DNA of 64,000 nt, from contig CAZQWE010000002.1 of assembly GCA_964597045.1 (NCBI GenBank), positions 186,001 through 250,000 of the forward strand, given 5' to 3'. The stretch is from UBA9655 sp964597045. GTDB taxonomy: Bacteria; Pseudomonadota; Alphaproteobacteria; UBA9655. The notes below the pieces were generated by a model that saw only the letters and a list, made by a program, of their open reading frames with translations, was not told the DNA's origin and did no database searches. A program made the position numbers and the translations under genes. This document shows, piece by piece, positions 46,773 to 54,949 of the stretch (positions within the stretch are counted from its first letter, which is position 1; every line of letters starts with the position of its first letter).

Positions 46773-47162
46773 TTCTTTCGCCATCAAAAGAAAATTCCAA
46801 TTCGTGTTTGCAATTTCATGGTCAAGCTGCTCAAGTTCAAAATCAAGCAGAGCTAGAGTCTCATCCTCTAAGATTAATAAATTTATGTCAAAATCTTCAT
46901 CAAGTGTAACCATAGGAGCATTATCTTCTTGATCCTCATCCTCTCCCTCAGACGAGTCTAAAGGTTTGCTCGCTTTGCTTGATTCAAATTCGAAATCGAA
47001 TAGCCCTAATTCATCCCATGAGTCACGAAGTCTTTTCCTCTGTGTCTCTTCAACTTCGCCCGTTAATTTCACCCTTCCACAAATACCTCCATCAGAGATA
47101 CACAGAAAAAGAGAAAGGGCTATGATTGAGGAATAACTTTTATTAAAAGACAACAATTTCAT
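46767..47162 (-). CDS. Small secreted acidic protein, unknown
   Basis: 131 aa. An N-terminal signal-like hydrophobic segment (about 10-26) ends near CISDGGICG. The mature part is strongly acidic, with a Glu/Asp run (SSEGEDEDQEDN, about 75-86) and a C-terminal LLDFELEQLDHEIANT stretch. No known family. I chose ATG 47162; its TTTGGTTATT leader resembles those of the other secreted orphans. It converges on the Sel1-like gene. Confidence 0.55.
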   Translation of the reverse strand: MKLLSFNKSYSSIIALSLFLCISDGGICGRVKLTGEVEETQRKRLRDSWDELGLFDFEFESSKASKPLDSSEGEDEDQEDNAPMVTLDEDFDINLLILEDETLALLDFELEQLDHEIANTNWNFLLMAKEE

Positions 47163-47285
47163 AATAACCAAACCACAGTAATAACAACTATATCTTAATT
47201 AATATTTATTTTTATTATTTCAATATTTTGTAAAATATATTTTTGATATTACGAAATATAAGAAATAATATTTATTAAATATACA

Positions 47286-47314
47286 TTGCAAATGTTGGAT
47301 GCCTTTGTTATACT
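47286..47314 (+). promoter_or_regulatory. Promoter of the toxin-antitoxin operon
   Basis: TTGCAA (47286-47291), a 17-bp spacer and TATACT (47309-47314), about 36 bp before the antitoxin ATG. Confidence 0.65.
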
Positions 47315-47315
47315 A

Positions 47316-47333
47316 AATCTAGACAATCTAGCT
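47316..47333 (+). promoter_or_regulatory. Putative toxin-antitoxin operator, two 9-bp direct repeats
   Basis: AATCTAGAC is followed directly by AATCTAGCT; each holds a CTAG palindrome. They lie immediately after the -10, where the antitoxin of such pairs commonly autorepresses. Confidence 0.55.
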
Positions 47334-47349
47334 ATATTAGGAGGATTCT

Positions 47350-47589
47350 ATGAACTGGTTATTAGCAGAAGCAAAAAATCGTTTTAGTGAAGTCGTTACC
47401 TTAGCACTTACATCTGGACCACAACGGGTGCAGCGTCGTGATAAAGCTGTCATTATTTTAGCTGAAGAAGAGTATCAACAGCTTACGGGTGAACGCTCCC
47501 GCTTTTTGGATTTTCTAATGCAAGGGCCTTCCCTTACAGGTTTGGACATTAGCAGAGATAAAAGCTCTATGAGGGATGTTGATCTATGA
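47350..47589 (+). CDS. Phd/YefM-type antitoxin
   Basis: 79 aa. MNWLLAEAKNRFSEVVTLAL and the QRVQRRDKAVIILAEEEYQQL strand pair are typical of the Phd/YefM DNA-binding fold. The C terminus would wrap the toxin. AGGAGGAT precedes the ATG. It overlaps the toxin gene by 4 bp, so the two are translationally coupled. Confidence 0.9.
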   Translation: MNWLLAEAKNRFSEVVTLALTSGPQRVQRRDKAVIILAEEEYQQLTGERSRFLDFLMQGPSLTGLDISRDKSSMRDVDL

Positions 47590-48011
47590 AGTTATTGATC
47601 GATACATGCATCGTTTCTGAACTACGCAAACCGCACATCGATCATCACTTAAAGGATGCTTTAACTCCCTTTCAAGATTCAGATCTTTTCTTAAGCGTTA
47701 TTACAATTGGTGAAATAGCAAAAGGTATTACACTCCTAAATGAGAGTCAAAAAAAGAAGGACCTAACAAATTGGCTCAATGCCTTAGAACATCAATATTC
47801 AGATCGAATTTTACCGATTAATAGAGAAATTACTTTTCTTTGGGGTGAAATGACAGCACGTGCACAAAGGAACGGATACACGATTCCTGCAAGTGATGGC
47901 TTAATTGCAGCCACAGCCCTCTCTAATGGACTACATCTATTAACAAGAAACACAAAAGATTTTAAAGAAACGGGCGTCTTTTTGTTCGAATTAGGAAAGA
48001 CAGTTAACTAA
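47586..48011 (+). CDS. vapC: PIN-domain toxin (VapC/FitB type)
   Basis: 141 aa. The acidic PIN catalytic residues are present: Asp6 (LLIDTCIVSEL), Glu43, Asp104 (ASDGLIAATAL) and Asp125. These proteins are Mg-dependent ribonucleases that cut tRNA or rRNA when free of antitoxin. Because all four acids are kept, it is probably functional. The FitB-like form is favoured by the Phd-type partner. Confidence 0.92.
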   Translation: MKLLIDTCIVSELRKPHIDHHLKDALTPFQDSDLFLSVITIGEIAKGITLLNESQKKKDLTNWLNALEHQYSDRILPINREITFLWGEMTARAQRNGYTIPASDGLIAATALSNGLHLLTRNTKDFKETGVFLFELGKTVN

Positions 48012-48074
48012 GGTGTGAACTTTTAATGTTTGCCAAAATATGTTACATTTATAAAAAAAGGGAGATAATTGATC

Positions 48075-48329
48075 ATGAAAAAATTTCAAATTATAGGCTT
48101 AATTGCTTTTACAGTCTGTACAGTTAGTTCGTTCGCAGCAGAAGCAACAATAAGAAATTGTGCAACCGTACTTGAAGATTGTCGCAAGATCACTTTAGAC
48201 AAGAACTGTGACTGTTCGAAAACCTGTCAAAGTGCTATTGCGTTATGTAAACTTGAAGAAAAAGAAAACAAACTACATGAAGCGGAGGCGCTCCTGCTTC
48301 AATGTAATATTTACTGTCCAACGAAATAA
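48075..48329 (+). CDS. Eight-cysteine secreted peptide, copy 1
   Basis: 84 aa with a signal peptide cleaved at about 22 (SSFA|AEA). The mature part has eight cysteines spaced C-x6-C-x8-C-x-C-x3-C-x6-C-x18-C-x3-C. This exact spacing recurs in the next gene. Four disulfides or a metal site are possible. No known family is recognised. ATG 48075 follows GGGAGA. Confidence 0.72.
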   Translation: MKKFQIIGLIAFTVCTVSSFAAEATIRNCATVLEDCRKITLDKNCDCSKTCQSAIALCKLEEKENKLHEAEALLLQCNIYCPTK

Positions 48330-48361
48330 AAACAACATTAACGAGAATGAGGATAAATAAA

Positions 48362-48613
48362 ATGAAAAATCCACTTAAAATGAGTTCAGTTTTCTTGGGT
48401 TTATTCCTATGCCCAGCATTTGCTGTAGGCCCAACTTGTGAAACTGTGCTTGATAATTGTCGAACCACTGTCTCTACAAAGCACTGTCATTGCACAGATA
48501 TTTGTGTGAAAGCCATTACTTTATGCGAAAATGAAAAAAAGTTGGATAAAAAACACGAAGCAGAAGCTTTATTGGACCAATGTAAAGTGAATTGTCCAAC
48601 CGGTAATCAGTAA
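48362..48613 (+). CDS. Eight-cysteine secreted peptide, copy 2
   Basis: 83 aa. It is a tandem paralogue of the preceding gene: a signal peptide ending near PAFA, then the same eight-cysteine spacing and a shared HEAEALL helix. Outside the cysteines the two mature sequences are only partly alike, which indicates an old duplication under structural constraint. I chose ATG 48362 with AGGA 8 nt upstream over ATG 48347. Function unknown. Confidence 0.72.
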   Translation: MKNPLKMSSVFLGLFLCPAFAVGPTCETVLDNCRTTVSTKHCHCTDICVKAITLCENEKKLDKKHEAEALLDQCKVNCPTGNQ

Positions 48614-48670
48614 AATGTAACTGCAGGCGTAAAAAAATAATAAAGAATATATTCTGCGCCCGTAGGGCGC

Positions 48671-48694
48671 TTCTGATAACTGATAACTGATTAC
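48671..48694. repeat. Short dispersed repeat (CTGATAACTGATAACTGATTAC)
   Basis: Third copy of the family at 14794 and 27623, here next to the tRNA-Glu 3' end. A perfect hairpin GCGCCC-GTA-GGGCGC lies just before it (48656-48670), but no T-run follows the hairpin. Confidence 0.55.
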
Positions 48695-48709
48695 GCGACG
48701 AAGGCCGCA

Positions 48710-48785
48710 TGGCGTCCCCTACGGGATTCGAACCCGTGTTGCTGCCGTGAAAGGGCAGTGTCCTAGGCCTCTAGACGAAGGGGAC
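48710..48785 (-). tRNA. tRNA-Glu (anticodon TTC)
   Basis: 76 nt on the minus strand including an encoded CCA. Acceptor stem GTCCCCT/AGGGGAC is perfect. The anticodon stem CTGCC/GGCAG encloses CTTTCAC with anticodon TTC, and the T-loop is GGTTCGAATCC. Confidence 0.97.
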
Positions 48786-48795
48786 AGTGAGCCTC

Positions 48796-48824
48796 TTTTT
48801 ACTCGCACTCCTAAGAGAAAGCAA
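48796..48824 (-). promoter_or_regulatory. Putative tRNA-Glu promoter
   Basis: Minus strand TTGCTT (48819-48824), 17-bp spacer, TAAAAA (48796-48801), ending about 10 bases before the mature tRNA 5' end. Confidence 0.5.
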
Positions 48825-48907
48825 GAAATAAATTTTTGCTTCTGACTATTCCTTAAGCTAACTCCATGCTAAACTTTTATTATTAATAGACGATTAAGGA
48901 GAGAAAC

Positions 48908-49699
48908 ATGGAACAAGAACTTGCAGAGTTTTCAACACATTACGCAGTGACCCTTGTGCTTTTGGCTATCCTCTTCATCATTATTTTGAGGAGCTTTCGC
49001 ATTCTTTGGGAATACGAACGAGGCGTTGTTTTCATGTTGGGGCGGTTTTGGAAGGTAAAAGGACCGGGACTCATCCTCGTCTTTCCTATCATTCAAACAA
49101 TGACACGTGTTGATTTACGCCTCATTGTCTTAGATATTCCAACTCAAGAGGTTATCACTCGCGATAACGTTTCTCTTCAGGTAAATGCTGTCTTGTATTT
49201 CCTCGTTGTTGATGCTCAAAAGGCAATCATTAACGTTGAAGATTTCTTTGAGGCCACAAGCCAATTGGCTCAAACAACTCTCCGTTCTGTTCTGGGGCAG
49301 CATGAGCTCGATACCATTCTTGCTGAACGAGACAAACTCAATGCTTCTCTTCAGAAAATTCTGGATGATCAAACGGAAACATGGGGTATTAAGGTACGCA
49401 ATGTGGAGATTAAGCAAGTTGACATTAATGAGAGCATGATCCGTGCTATCGCTAAACAAGCCGAGGCTGAGCGTGAAAGACGGGCTAAAGTCATCCATGC
49501 AGAGGGTGAACTTCAAGCTTCAGAGAAGCTTTCTCAAGCGGCTAATGTGCTTTCTAAAGAGCCCCAATCCATGGTTCTTAGGTATCTTCAAACTTTGGGT
49601 ATGATTGCTGAGGAAAACAATTCAACCATTGTGTTCCCTTTGCCTGTTGAGCTGCTGCCAATGATGGAGCATTTGACAAAAGGTAAAGGCAAGGCTTAA
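48908..49699 (+). CDS. Slipin (SPFH/Band 7) membrane protein
   Basis: 263 aa. An N-terminal membrane helix (about 13-30) is followed by an SPFH/Band 7 domain (ERGVVFMLGRFWKVKGPGL, about 38-56) and a coiled-coil region (EAERERRAKVIHAEGELQASEK, about 188-210). Slipins oligomerise at the inner membrane and often modulate membrane proteases. A NfeD-type partner protease gene, often adjacent in other genomes, is not seen here. AAGGAGAG precedes the ATG. Confidence 0.9.
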   Translation: MEQELAEFSTHYAVTLVLLAILFIIILRSFRILWEYERGVVFMLGRFWKVKGPGLILVFPIIQTMTRVDLRLIVLDIPTQEVITRDNVSLQVNAVLYFLVVDAQKAIINVEDFFEATSQLAQTTLRSVLGQHELDTILAERDKLNASLQKILDDQTETWGIKVRNVEIKQVDINESMIRAIAKQAEAERERRAKVIHAEGELQASEKLSQAANVLSKEPQSMVLRYLQTLGMIAEENNSTIVFPLPVELLPMMEHLTKGKGKA

Positions 49700-49706
49700 T
49701 TAACTC

Positions 49707-50966
49707 TTACCGCATAAATGCTGGGATATGTTCGCCAAAGCCGATTTCTGGCTGGAAGGGTTCCTGTGGTGTTTCTTGTCTTTGCGTTTTCTTAGGATGT
49801 TGGGTTTTATGTGGCTTTGATTTAACCGTTGTTTCTTTACTCTCAGTCACCAATGGATACTCCTCTATCGTCTTATTCAGTGTTTTAAAAATTGAATCTA
49901 GAAATTTTGCTTCAGGGGGAGAAACAAAGGTAAAGGCCTTACCGACCTTACCCGCCCTTCCCGTTCGCCCAATCCTGTGAATATAATCTTCAGGATTATG
50001 GGGAACATGGAAGTTAATGACGGCTGGAAGATCTTCAACATCAAGACCGCGAGCCGCAACATCGCTAGCAATTAATACATCGATTGTGCTGTCTTTAAAC
50101 GCTTTGAGAGTCTCGTTTCGAGCACTTTGAGTGAGATCACCATGTAATGCGCCGGTTTTAAAGCCATGCTTTTTCATAGAGGTATAAACAACATCAACTT
50201 CACGCTTCCGGTTACAAAATACAATGGCTTGGTGAAGGTTTTCTTTAATCAAGAGAGTACGTAAGGCTTCCCGCTTATCCTTTTCCATGACTCTGACAAT
50301 GAACTGCTCGATATTGACGGCAGCATCTGTTGGTTTTGAAATCGTAATTTCTTCTGGATTCTTTAGAAACTGCTGGGTGAGGTGTCGGATAGGAGGAGGC
50401 ATGGTTGCTGAGAAAAGAGCTGTTTGATGCGGCGGAAGGACGGAAGCAATGCGTTCAATATCAGGTATAAAACCCATATCAAGCATCCGGTCAGCTTCAT
50501 CTATCACAAACATCTTAACGTCATTCAGCAAGATTTTTCCACGATCATATAAGTCCAGAAGACGACCAGGCGTCACGATAAGGACGTCAACACCCTTCGC
50601 GAGCTTCTTCTCTTGATCTGAAAAGGATTCACCACCAATAAGGAGAGCTACTGAGAAATTATGATATTTGCCATAGGTTGCAAAATCTTGCTCAACTTGT
50701 GCAGCAAGCTCACGTGTGGGCTCTACAATCAGGGAACGGGGCATCCTTGCTTTGGCTCGCCCACGGGAAAGAAGATCGAGTAGGGGAAGAATAAAAGACG
50801 CTGTCTTACCCGAACCTGTTTGGGCCAAGGCAATAACATCTCTTCCTTCTAAAAGTAAAGGAATCGTTTGACTTTGAATCGGTGTTGGAGTCTCGTACCC
50901 TACATCTTCAATGGCTTGAAGAGTGCTTGTATTTAACCCTAACTCTTTAAATGACATTACTTTCAT
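49707..50966 (-). CDS. DEAD-box RNA helicase (RhlE-like)
   Basis: 419 aa. Motif I is AQTGSGKT (48-55), motif II DEAD, SAT and HRIGRTGRAGK are also present. The tail (about 370-419) is basic and Gln/Pro/Thr-rich, as in the RhlE group. It probably remodels rRNA or mRNA. I chose ATG 50966; a TTG three codons earlier and ATG 50957 are alternatives. It converges on the slipin gene with a 7-bp gap. Confidence 0.92.
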   Translation of the reverse strand: MKVMSFKELGLNTSTLQAIEDVGYETPTPIQSQTIPLLLEGRDVIALAQTGSGKTASFILPLLDLLSRGRAKARMPRSLIVEPTRELAAQVEQDFATYGKYHNFSVALLIGGESFSDQEKKLAKGVDVLIVTPGRLLDLYDRGKILLNDVKMFVIDEADRMLDMGFIPDIERIASVLPPHQTALFSATMPPPIRHLTQQFLKNPEEITISKPTDAAVNIEQFIVRVMEKDKREALRTLLIKENLHQAIVFCNRKREVDVVYTSMKKHGFKTGALHGDLTQSARNETLKAFKDSTIDVLIASDVAARGLDVEDLPAVINFHVPHNPEDYIHRIGRTGRAGKVGKAFTFVSPPEAKFLDSIFKTLNKTIEEYPLVTESKETTVKSKPHKTQHPKKTQRQETPQEPFQPEIGFGEHIPAFMR

Positions 50967-51146
50967 ACTGCTCAAATAAGTATTTATAGACCATTCTTAA
51001 AGACCTAACTTAAAAAAAAGTCAAATCGTTCGTTTTAAAAACTGTGTTCGACATCAAGAAAGTGCGTCTTTTGAGAAACAGATTTATCTTGAGAAGAAGT
51101 CAAGCAACTGATAAACAATAATAAATTTTCTTGAGGAGTTCAAACC

Positions 51147-51455
51147 ATGAAACTATTCTATGTTACCCTAAACACAGAGGAAGAAGTTAAAAAAATCAGT
51201 TTAGATTTACTTGAACGACGTGTAGCCGTTTGTACAAATTGGTGGCCCATCAATTGTCTTTACAGATGGGAAGGGGAAATCAAACAAGAGCAAGAGTTTG
51301 TCATGATTGTAAAAACACAAGAAGACAAGAGAGAAGAAATAGAGAAAATCTTGAGTAGCCATATAACTTATACAAATTTTATTGCTGAAATTGATGTGAA
51401 CTCAGTGAATGAAAAGTTTGCTTCATGGCTTAATACTGAAGTAAAGGATGCCTAA
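51147..51455 (+). CDS. cutA: CutA1-family protein
   Basis: 102 aa, trimeric ferredoxin-like fold. It has CTNWWPINCLYRWEGEI and EQEFVMIVKT, the CutA core. It was originally linked to divalent-cation tolerance, but its role is unsettled. GAGGAG is upstream of the ATG. It overlaps the L,D-transpeptidase gene by 8 bp. Confidence 0.9.
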   Translation: MKLFYVTLNTEEEVKKISLDLLERRVAVCTNWWPINCLYRWEGEIKQEQEFVMIVKTQEDKREEIEKILSSHITYTNFIAEIDVNSVNEKFASWLNTEVKDA

Positions 51456-51945
51456 ATTTAAGATGTTGAAAATTTTTTTATGTTTATTTGTCCTCAATAA
51501 CTCTTACAATATGGTTATGGCAAAGGAAGTTGAAGCTATCGATTTAATACTTATTGAAAAAAGCAAACGGCTGATGAGTGTTTTTCATAATAATAAACTG
51601 ATAAAAACATATAAAATTGCTTTGGGGTTCTCTCCCATCGGACATAAAACCAAAGAAGGAGATGGAAAAACGCCGGAAGGGAATTACTTTATTGCGGGTA
51701 AAAATCAGGCCAGCAAGTTTCATTTATCATTAAAGATTTCCTACCCAAATGAAAAGGATTGTAAGGCTTCAGCAAACCCTGGAGGAGACATTATGATCCA
51801 CGGACTCAAACCAACTTTTTCATGGCTTGGTTGTCTGCATACCTTTATGGATTGGACAAAGGGTTGTGTGGCTGTTACCAATGAGGAAATTACTGAGATA
51901 TTTAATGCCACACCCATTGGGACAAGAGTTGAACTCAGACCATAG
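51448..51945 (+). CDS. L,D-transpeptidase (YkuD family)
   Basis: 165 aa. The signal peptide ends at about residue 25 (VMA). A YkuD catalytic domain has His118 (IMIHGL) and Cys140 in WTKGCVAVT. The enzyme makes 3-3 cross-links or attaches proteins to peptidoglycan in the periplasm. The gene overlaps cutA by 8 bp. ATG 51463, five codons on, is an alternative start because the ribosome site is very close to 51448. Confidence 0.9.
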   Translation: MPKFKMLKIFLCLFVLNNSYNMVMAKEVEAIDLILIEKSKRLMSVFHNNKLIKTYKIALGFSPIGHKTKEGDGKTPEGNYFIAGKNQASKFHLSLKISYPNEKDCKASANPGGDIMIHGLKPTFSWLGCLHTFMDWTKGCVAVTNEEITEIFNATPIGTRVELRP

Positions 51946-52067
51946 CTCCTAAGAGCTAGAAAATCCCTCACTTCTTTTACTCTATTATTATTGATTTTAT
52001 TGTTTTTTTATAGTATAATTATTATGTGAAATGTGAGATAAATGTTAATAAGTTGTTAGAGATTTAA

Positions 52068-54122
52068 ATGATTCGATATTTGCTAACTATTCTTCCATTA
52101 TTATCTTCAGCTGCCACAGCAGGTGTCGTTGTTAAAGGGTTACCGAACTTAAGTGAAAATGATAAAAGAGAAGTGTTTCGCACCCTCATTAAAAGAAAGC
52201 ATGATCTTGAAAAATCAGATGAAATAAATGCTGATTTAAAAAAAAGTCTTCCTGGAAAGAATGTTGAAGCTTATTGGGTACCTGACACTTTGTATCAAAC
52301 AGTGCAGGCTTATTTTGATGTGGAAGGAATAGGCGATTATCATGAAGGGATGATTAAGCACTTAAAGTCAGGAACAACCCCTCAGGTTTGGAAAAAAATG
52401 AAGGAAGAAAAAGCTTTCTTGATGCACGGCACTTTCCCAACCCGTCTTGAAGATTTTGAAAATTCGACCCCATCAATTGTTAAAGATTGGGCACGTTTTA
52501 ATGAGGAAATCGATAAAAGACTCAAACAATTCGGTTATTCAGTAAACAATCCTCATACAGTTTTAGATAGAATTATTGAAGAAGGAGATAAATTTAACCG
52601 CCTTGAAAAAAGAATAACTCCGAGTGATCTACGGAAACAAAAAGAGCACTTAAAAAAGAATGTAAATTTTCTAAAACATGCTTTAACTGTGGAAGTTGAA
52701 GCCCACAAAGCTGGGAAATTGCTTTTATGGAGATATGCACAAGCCCTTCCAAATAACATTCCTGACCTTCCCTATGAAATAAAGCCCGGAGATATTCATG
52801 TAACCTTAAAGAGCCCACTCAAATTTCATGCAGCTGTTGCGGATAGAATTTCCTACGCCAACCGTCTCCTCGAGGGTTACTTTGGTGATGGAGTAATCTC
52901 AGAACAACCGTATAGCCGATTTACAGCACCCGCTTGCACTTTTTCATTTCTGGCAAATGATTTGAGTATTATGGGTAAGGGCCAGAAAATTAAAGATGCT
53001 ATTGTTTACTCTCTTGCTGTGAATCCAGAAGAATTACATGATTTATATGAAAAAAGTTATCTTTATTACCCAAGAGCACATATGCCTCAGCATTCAGGAT
53101 TGTATGGAGCTGGTGAAGCTTTTCATGCTAGTTGGCTTTTAAATACTCAAGACCCAGAGAACACCAAAAAATGGTTGTCTTTAATGAGCAGTGATGCCCT
53201 TCAAGTTCATTACATTAACAATGCAATACAAGAGGATTTTAAAGGCAATGCAGATACTGCAAGGTTAAAGAAGATCTATGCTGATTTTCTAGAGCTTACG
53301 AGTAAACAGTCCTTGGTAAAACGTCTAGGTATAGAGTGGACTCCCAATGTACAATCCGTTCAAGACCAAGGAAATGGAGCTTTCAAAATTACAACAAAGA
53401 TGAATCAGAACGCTGATTATCAAGCTGAATCTAAAAGAATACCCGTAACACCTGGTCAGAAAATTGCAGTGAAATATAAAGTAAACGTCATAGATGGAGT
53501 TATTTCACTTGGATTTTTAAAGACAAACCGTGGTGGCTGGTATGGTAAGGAACTTATCTTAGACAAAGTAGGACTTCACGAAGGAATTTACGAATGTGAA
53601 GTACCTGAAGGAGAAAAACTGACCTCTCTTGTCTTAAGAGATTATCACTTACCGAATAACCCGGGAAATTCAACCTTTGTTGTACAGGATTTAGATATAC
53701 TTGAAGAAGCGAATGCTAAAACTTCCTTTGTAGAACGTTTAGATATGAAGTGGACTCCCAATGTACAATCACGGGAAGACCAAGGAAATGGAGCCATCAA
53801 AGTTAAAACAAAGGCAAATCAGAGCGCTGATTATCAAGCTGAATCTAAAAGAATCAATGTAACACCAGGACATAAAATTAGAGTAAAATATAAACTGAAC
53901 GTCATGAAGGGCGTTATTTCACTTGGATTTTTAAATACAAACCGTAATGGCTGGTATGGAAACGAACTGCTCTTAAAAGAAGGAAGTCACGAAGGTGTTT
54001 ACGAAAGTGAAGTACCCCCAGGAGAAAAGGTGACTTCACTTGTCTTACGTGATTACCATTTACCGGACAATCCCGGGGATTCAACCTTTGTTGTAGAAGA
54101 TTTAGAATTTGATGACAAATGA
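52068..54122 (+). CDS. Secreted protein with two tandem C-terminal repeat modules
   Basis: 684 aa, unknown function. The signal peptide is cleaved after about 18 (ATA|GVV). A helical N-terminal domain (about 25-230) leads to a domain with GKLLLWRYAQALP (about 221) and ISYANRLLEGYF (about 262), an arrangement seen in uncharacterised effector-like proteins. Two ~130-residue beta-rich repeats follow at about 416-551 and 553-684 and are highly alike: WTPNVQS, DYQAESKRI, VISLGFL, GGWYG/NGWYG, VLRDYHLP. They could be carbohydrate-binding-like sandwiches. The promoter region is AT-rich and the ribosome site is weak. Confidence 0.65.
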   Translation: MIRYLLTILPLLSSAATAGVVVKGLPNLSENDKREVFRTLIKRKHDLEKSDEINADLKKSLPGKNVEAYWVPDTLYQTVQAYFDVEGIGDYHEGMIKHLKSGTTPQVWKKMKEEKAFLMHGTFPTRLEDFENSTPSIVKDWARFNEEIDKRLKQFGYSVNNPHTVLDRIIEEGDKFNRLEKRITPSDLRKQKEHLKKNVNFLKHALTVEVEAHKAGKLLLWRYAQALPNNIPDLPYEIKPGDIHVTLKSPLKFHAAVADRISYANRLLEGYFGDGVISEQPYSRFTAPACTFSFLANDLSIMGKGQKIKDAIVYSLAVNPEELHDLYEKSYLYYPRAHMPQHSGLYGAGEAFHASWLLNTQDPENTKKWLSLMSSDALQVHYINNAIQEDFKGNADTARLKKIYADFLELTSKQSLVKRLGIEWTPNVQSVQDQGNGAFKITTKMNQNADYQAESKRIPVTPGQKIAVKYKVNVIDGVISLGFLKTNRGGWYGKELILDKVGLHEGIYECEVPEGEKLTSLVLRDYHLPNNPGNSTFVVQDLDILEEANAKTSFVERLDMKWTPNVQSREDQGNGAIKVKTKANQSADYQAESKRINVTPGHKIRVKYKLNVMKGVISLGFLNTNRNGWYGNELLLKEGSHEGVYESEVPPGEKVTSLVLRDYHLPDNPGDSTFVVEDLEFDDK

Positions 54123-54149
54123 GTTAGTTAACCTGAGTTTTGGATAAGC

Positions 54150-54215
54150 GATAAAAAATTTGGTAGGCTAAGCTCCCTTCTTATTTTTAGAACGTTTAAG
54201 AACGGCTTAGCCTAC
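54150..54215 (-). terminator. Inverted repeat, terminator candidate between convergent genes
   Basis: Perfect 11-bp arms GTAGGCTAAGC (54163-54173) and GCTTAGCCTAC (54205-54215) are separated by 31 bases. On the minus strand a run of six T lies at 54153-54158, past the stem, so it can end the isochorismatase-family transcript. The long loop is unusual, and a degraded mobile remnant is the alternative. Confidence 0.5.
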
Positions 54216-54222
54216 GTTACAT

Positions 54223-54882
54223 TTAAATTTTTTGTGGGAACTTAGCTCGTTGAGGGGCTTTATGAACCATTGTATAAGCGTAATCTACACCCATTCCATA
54301 GACCCCACTATGTTCTGTTACAATGTTGATAACAGCGTCATACGTTTCCGCATTGGCCCAGTCTCTTTGGTACTCAAGAAGGACTTGCTGCCATGTGACT
54401 GGACAGCATCCGGCTTGGATCATTCGCTGAATGCCCATGTCATGTGCTTCTCGGGTGGTGCCGCCAGAGCAATCGGTAACAATATAGACTTCATATCCTT
54501 CAGCCTTTGCCGTCAAAGCCGGTAAAGCTAAGCAAACTTCTGTCCAAAGACCCGACATGATTAACTTTTTGCGGCCGGTCTGGCGGACAGCCTTGACAAA
54601 GTTTTCATTTTCCATAGCATTCATGGTAGTTCGTTCAATGGGTTGCTGACGTGCAGCATCGAGCAACTCTGGCCAGACATATCCACTAAAGCTCTCAGTT
54701 GCAATGCAACTAAGAATTATAGGGACTTTAAAGATGCTTCCTGTTTTAGCCAGAGCCACAACATTGTTTTTCAATAATTGGCAATCGATATTGGTGACTC
54801 CAAAAGCCATTTGAGGTTGGTGATCACAAAAAATAATTGCGGAATTTTGGGGATTGAGAAGTTCTTTTTCTGCAAATGACAT
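54223..54882 (-). CDS. Isochorismatase-family hydrolase (YcaC-like)
   Basis: 219 aa cysteine hydrolase. The catalytic Asp20 (IIFCDHQPQM) and nucleophile Cys117 (SGLWTEVCLALPAL) are present, and the YcaC-like extension (AEGYEVYIVTDCSGGT) is clear. The substrate is unknown in this subfamily. It lies 67 bp downstream of smpB but has its own upstream GGAGGACATC. It converges on the 684-aa gene. Confidence 0.88.
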   Translation of the reverse strand: MSFAEKELLNPQNSAIIFCDHQPQMAFGVTNIDCQLLKNNVVALAKTGSIFKVPIILSCIATESFSGYVWPELLDAARQQPIERTTMNAMENENFVKAVRQTGRKKLIMSGLWTEVCLALPALTAKAEGYEVYIVTDCSGGTTREAHDMGIQRMIQAGCCPVTWQQVLLEYQRDWANAETYDAVINIVTEHSGVYGMGVDYAYTMVHKAPQRAKFPQKI

Positions 54883-54949
54883 GATGTCCTCCTTAAGTGT
54901 TTATGCCTTTACAGTATTGAAAAAAAAAATTAAAATTTTATTAATGTAA

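Noticed and set aside
48656..48670. GCGCCC-GTA-GGGCGC hairpin as a terminator
   Set aside because: Perfect but short, and no T-run follows on either strand.
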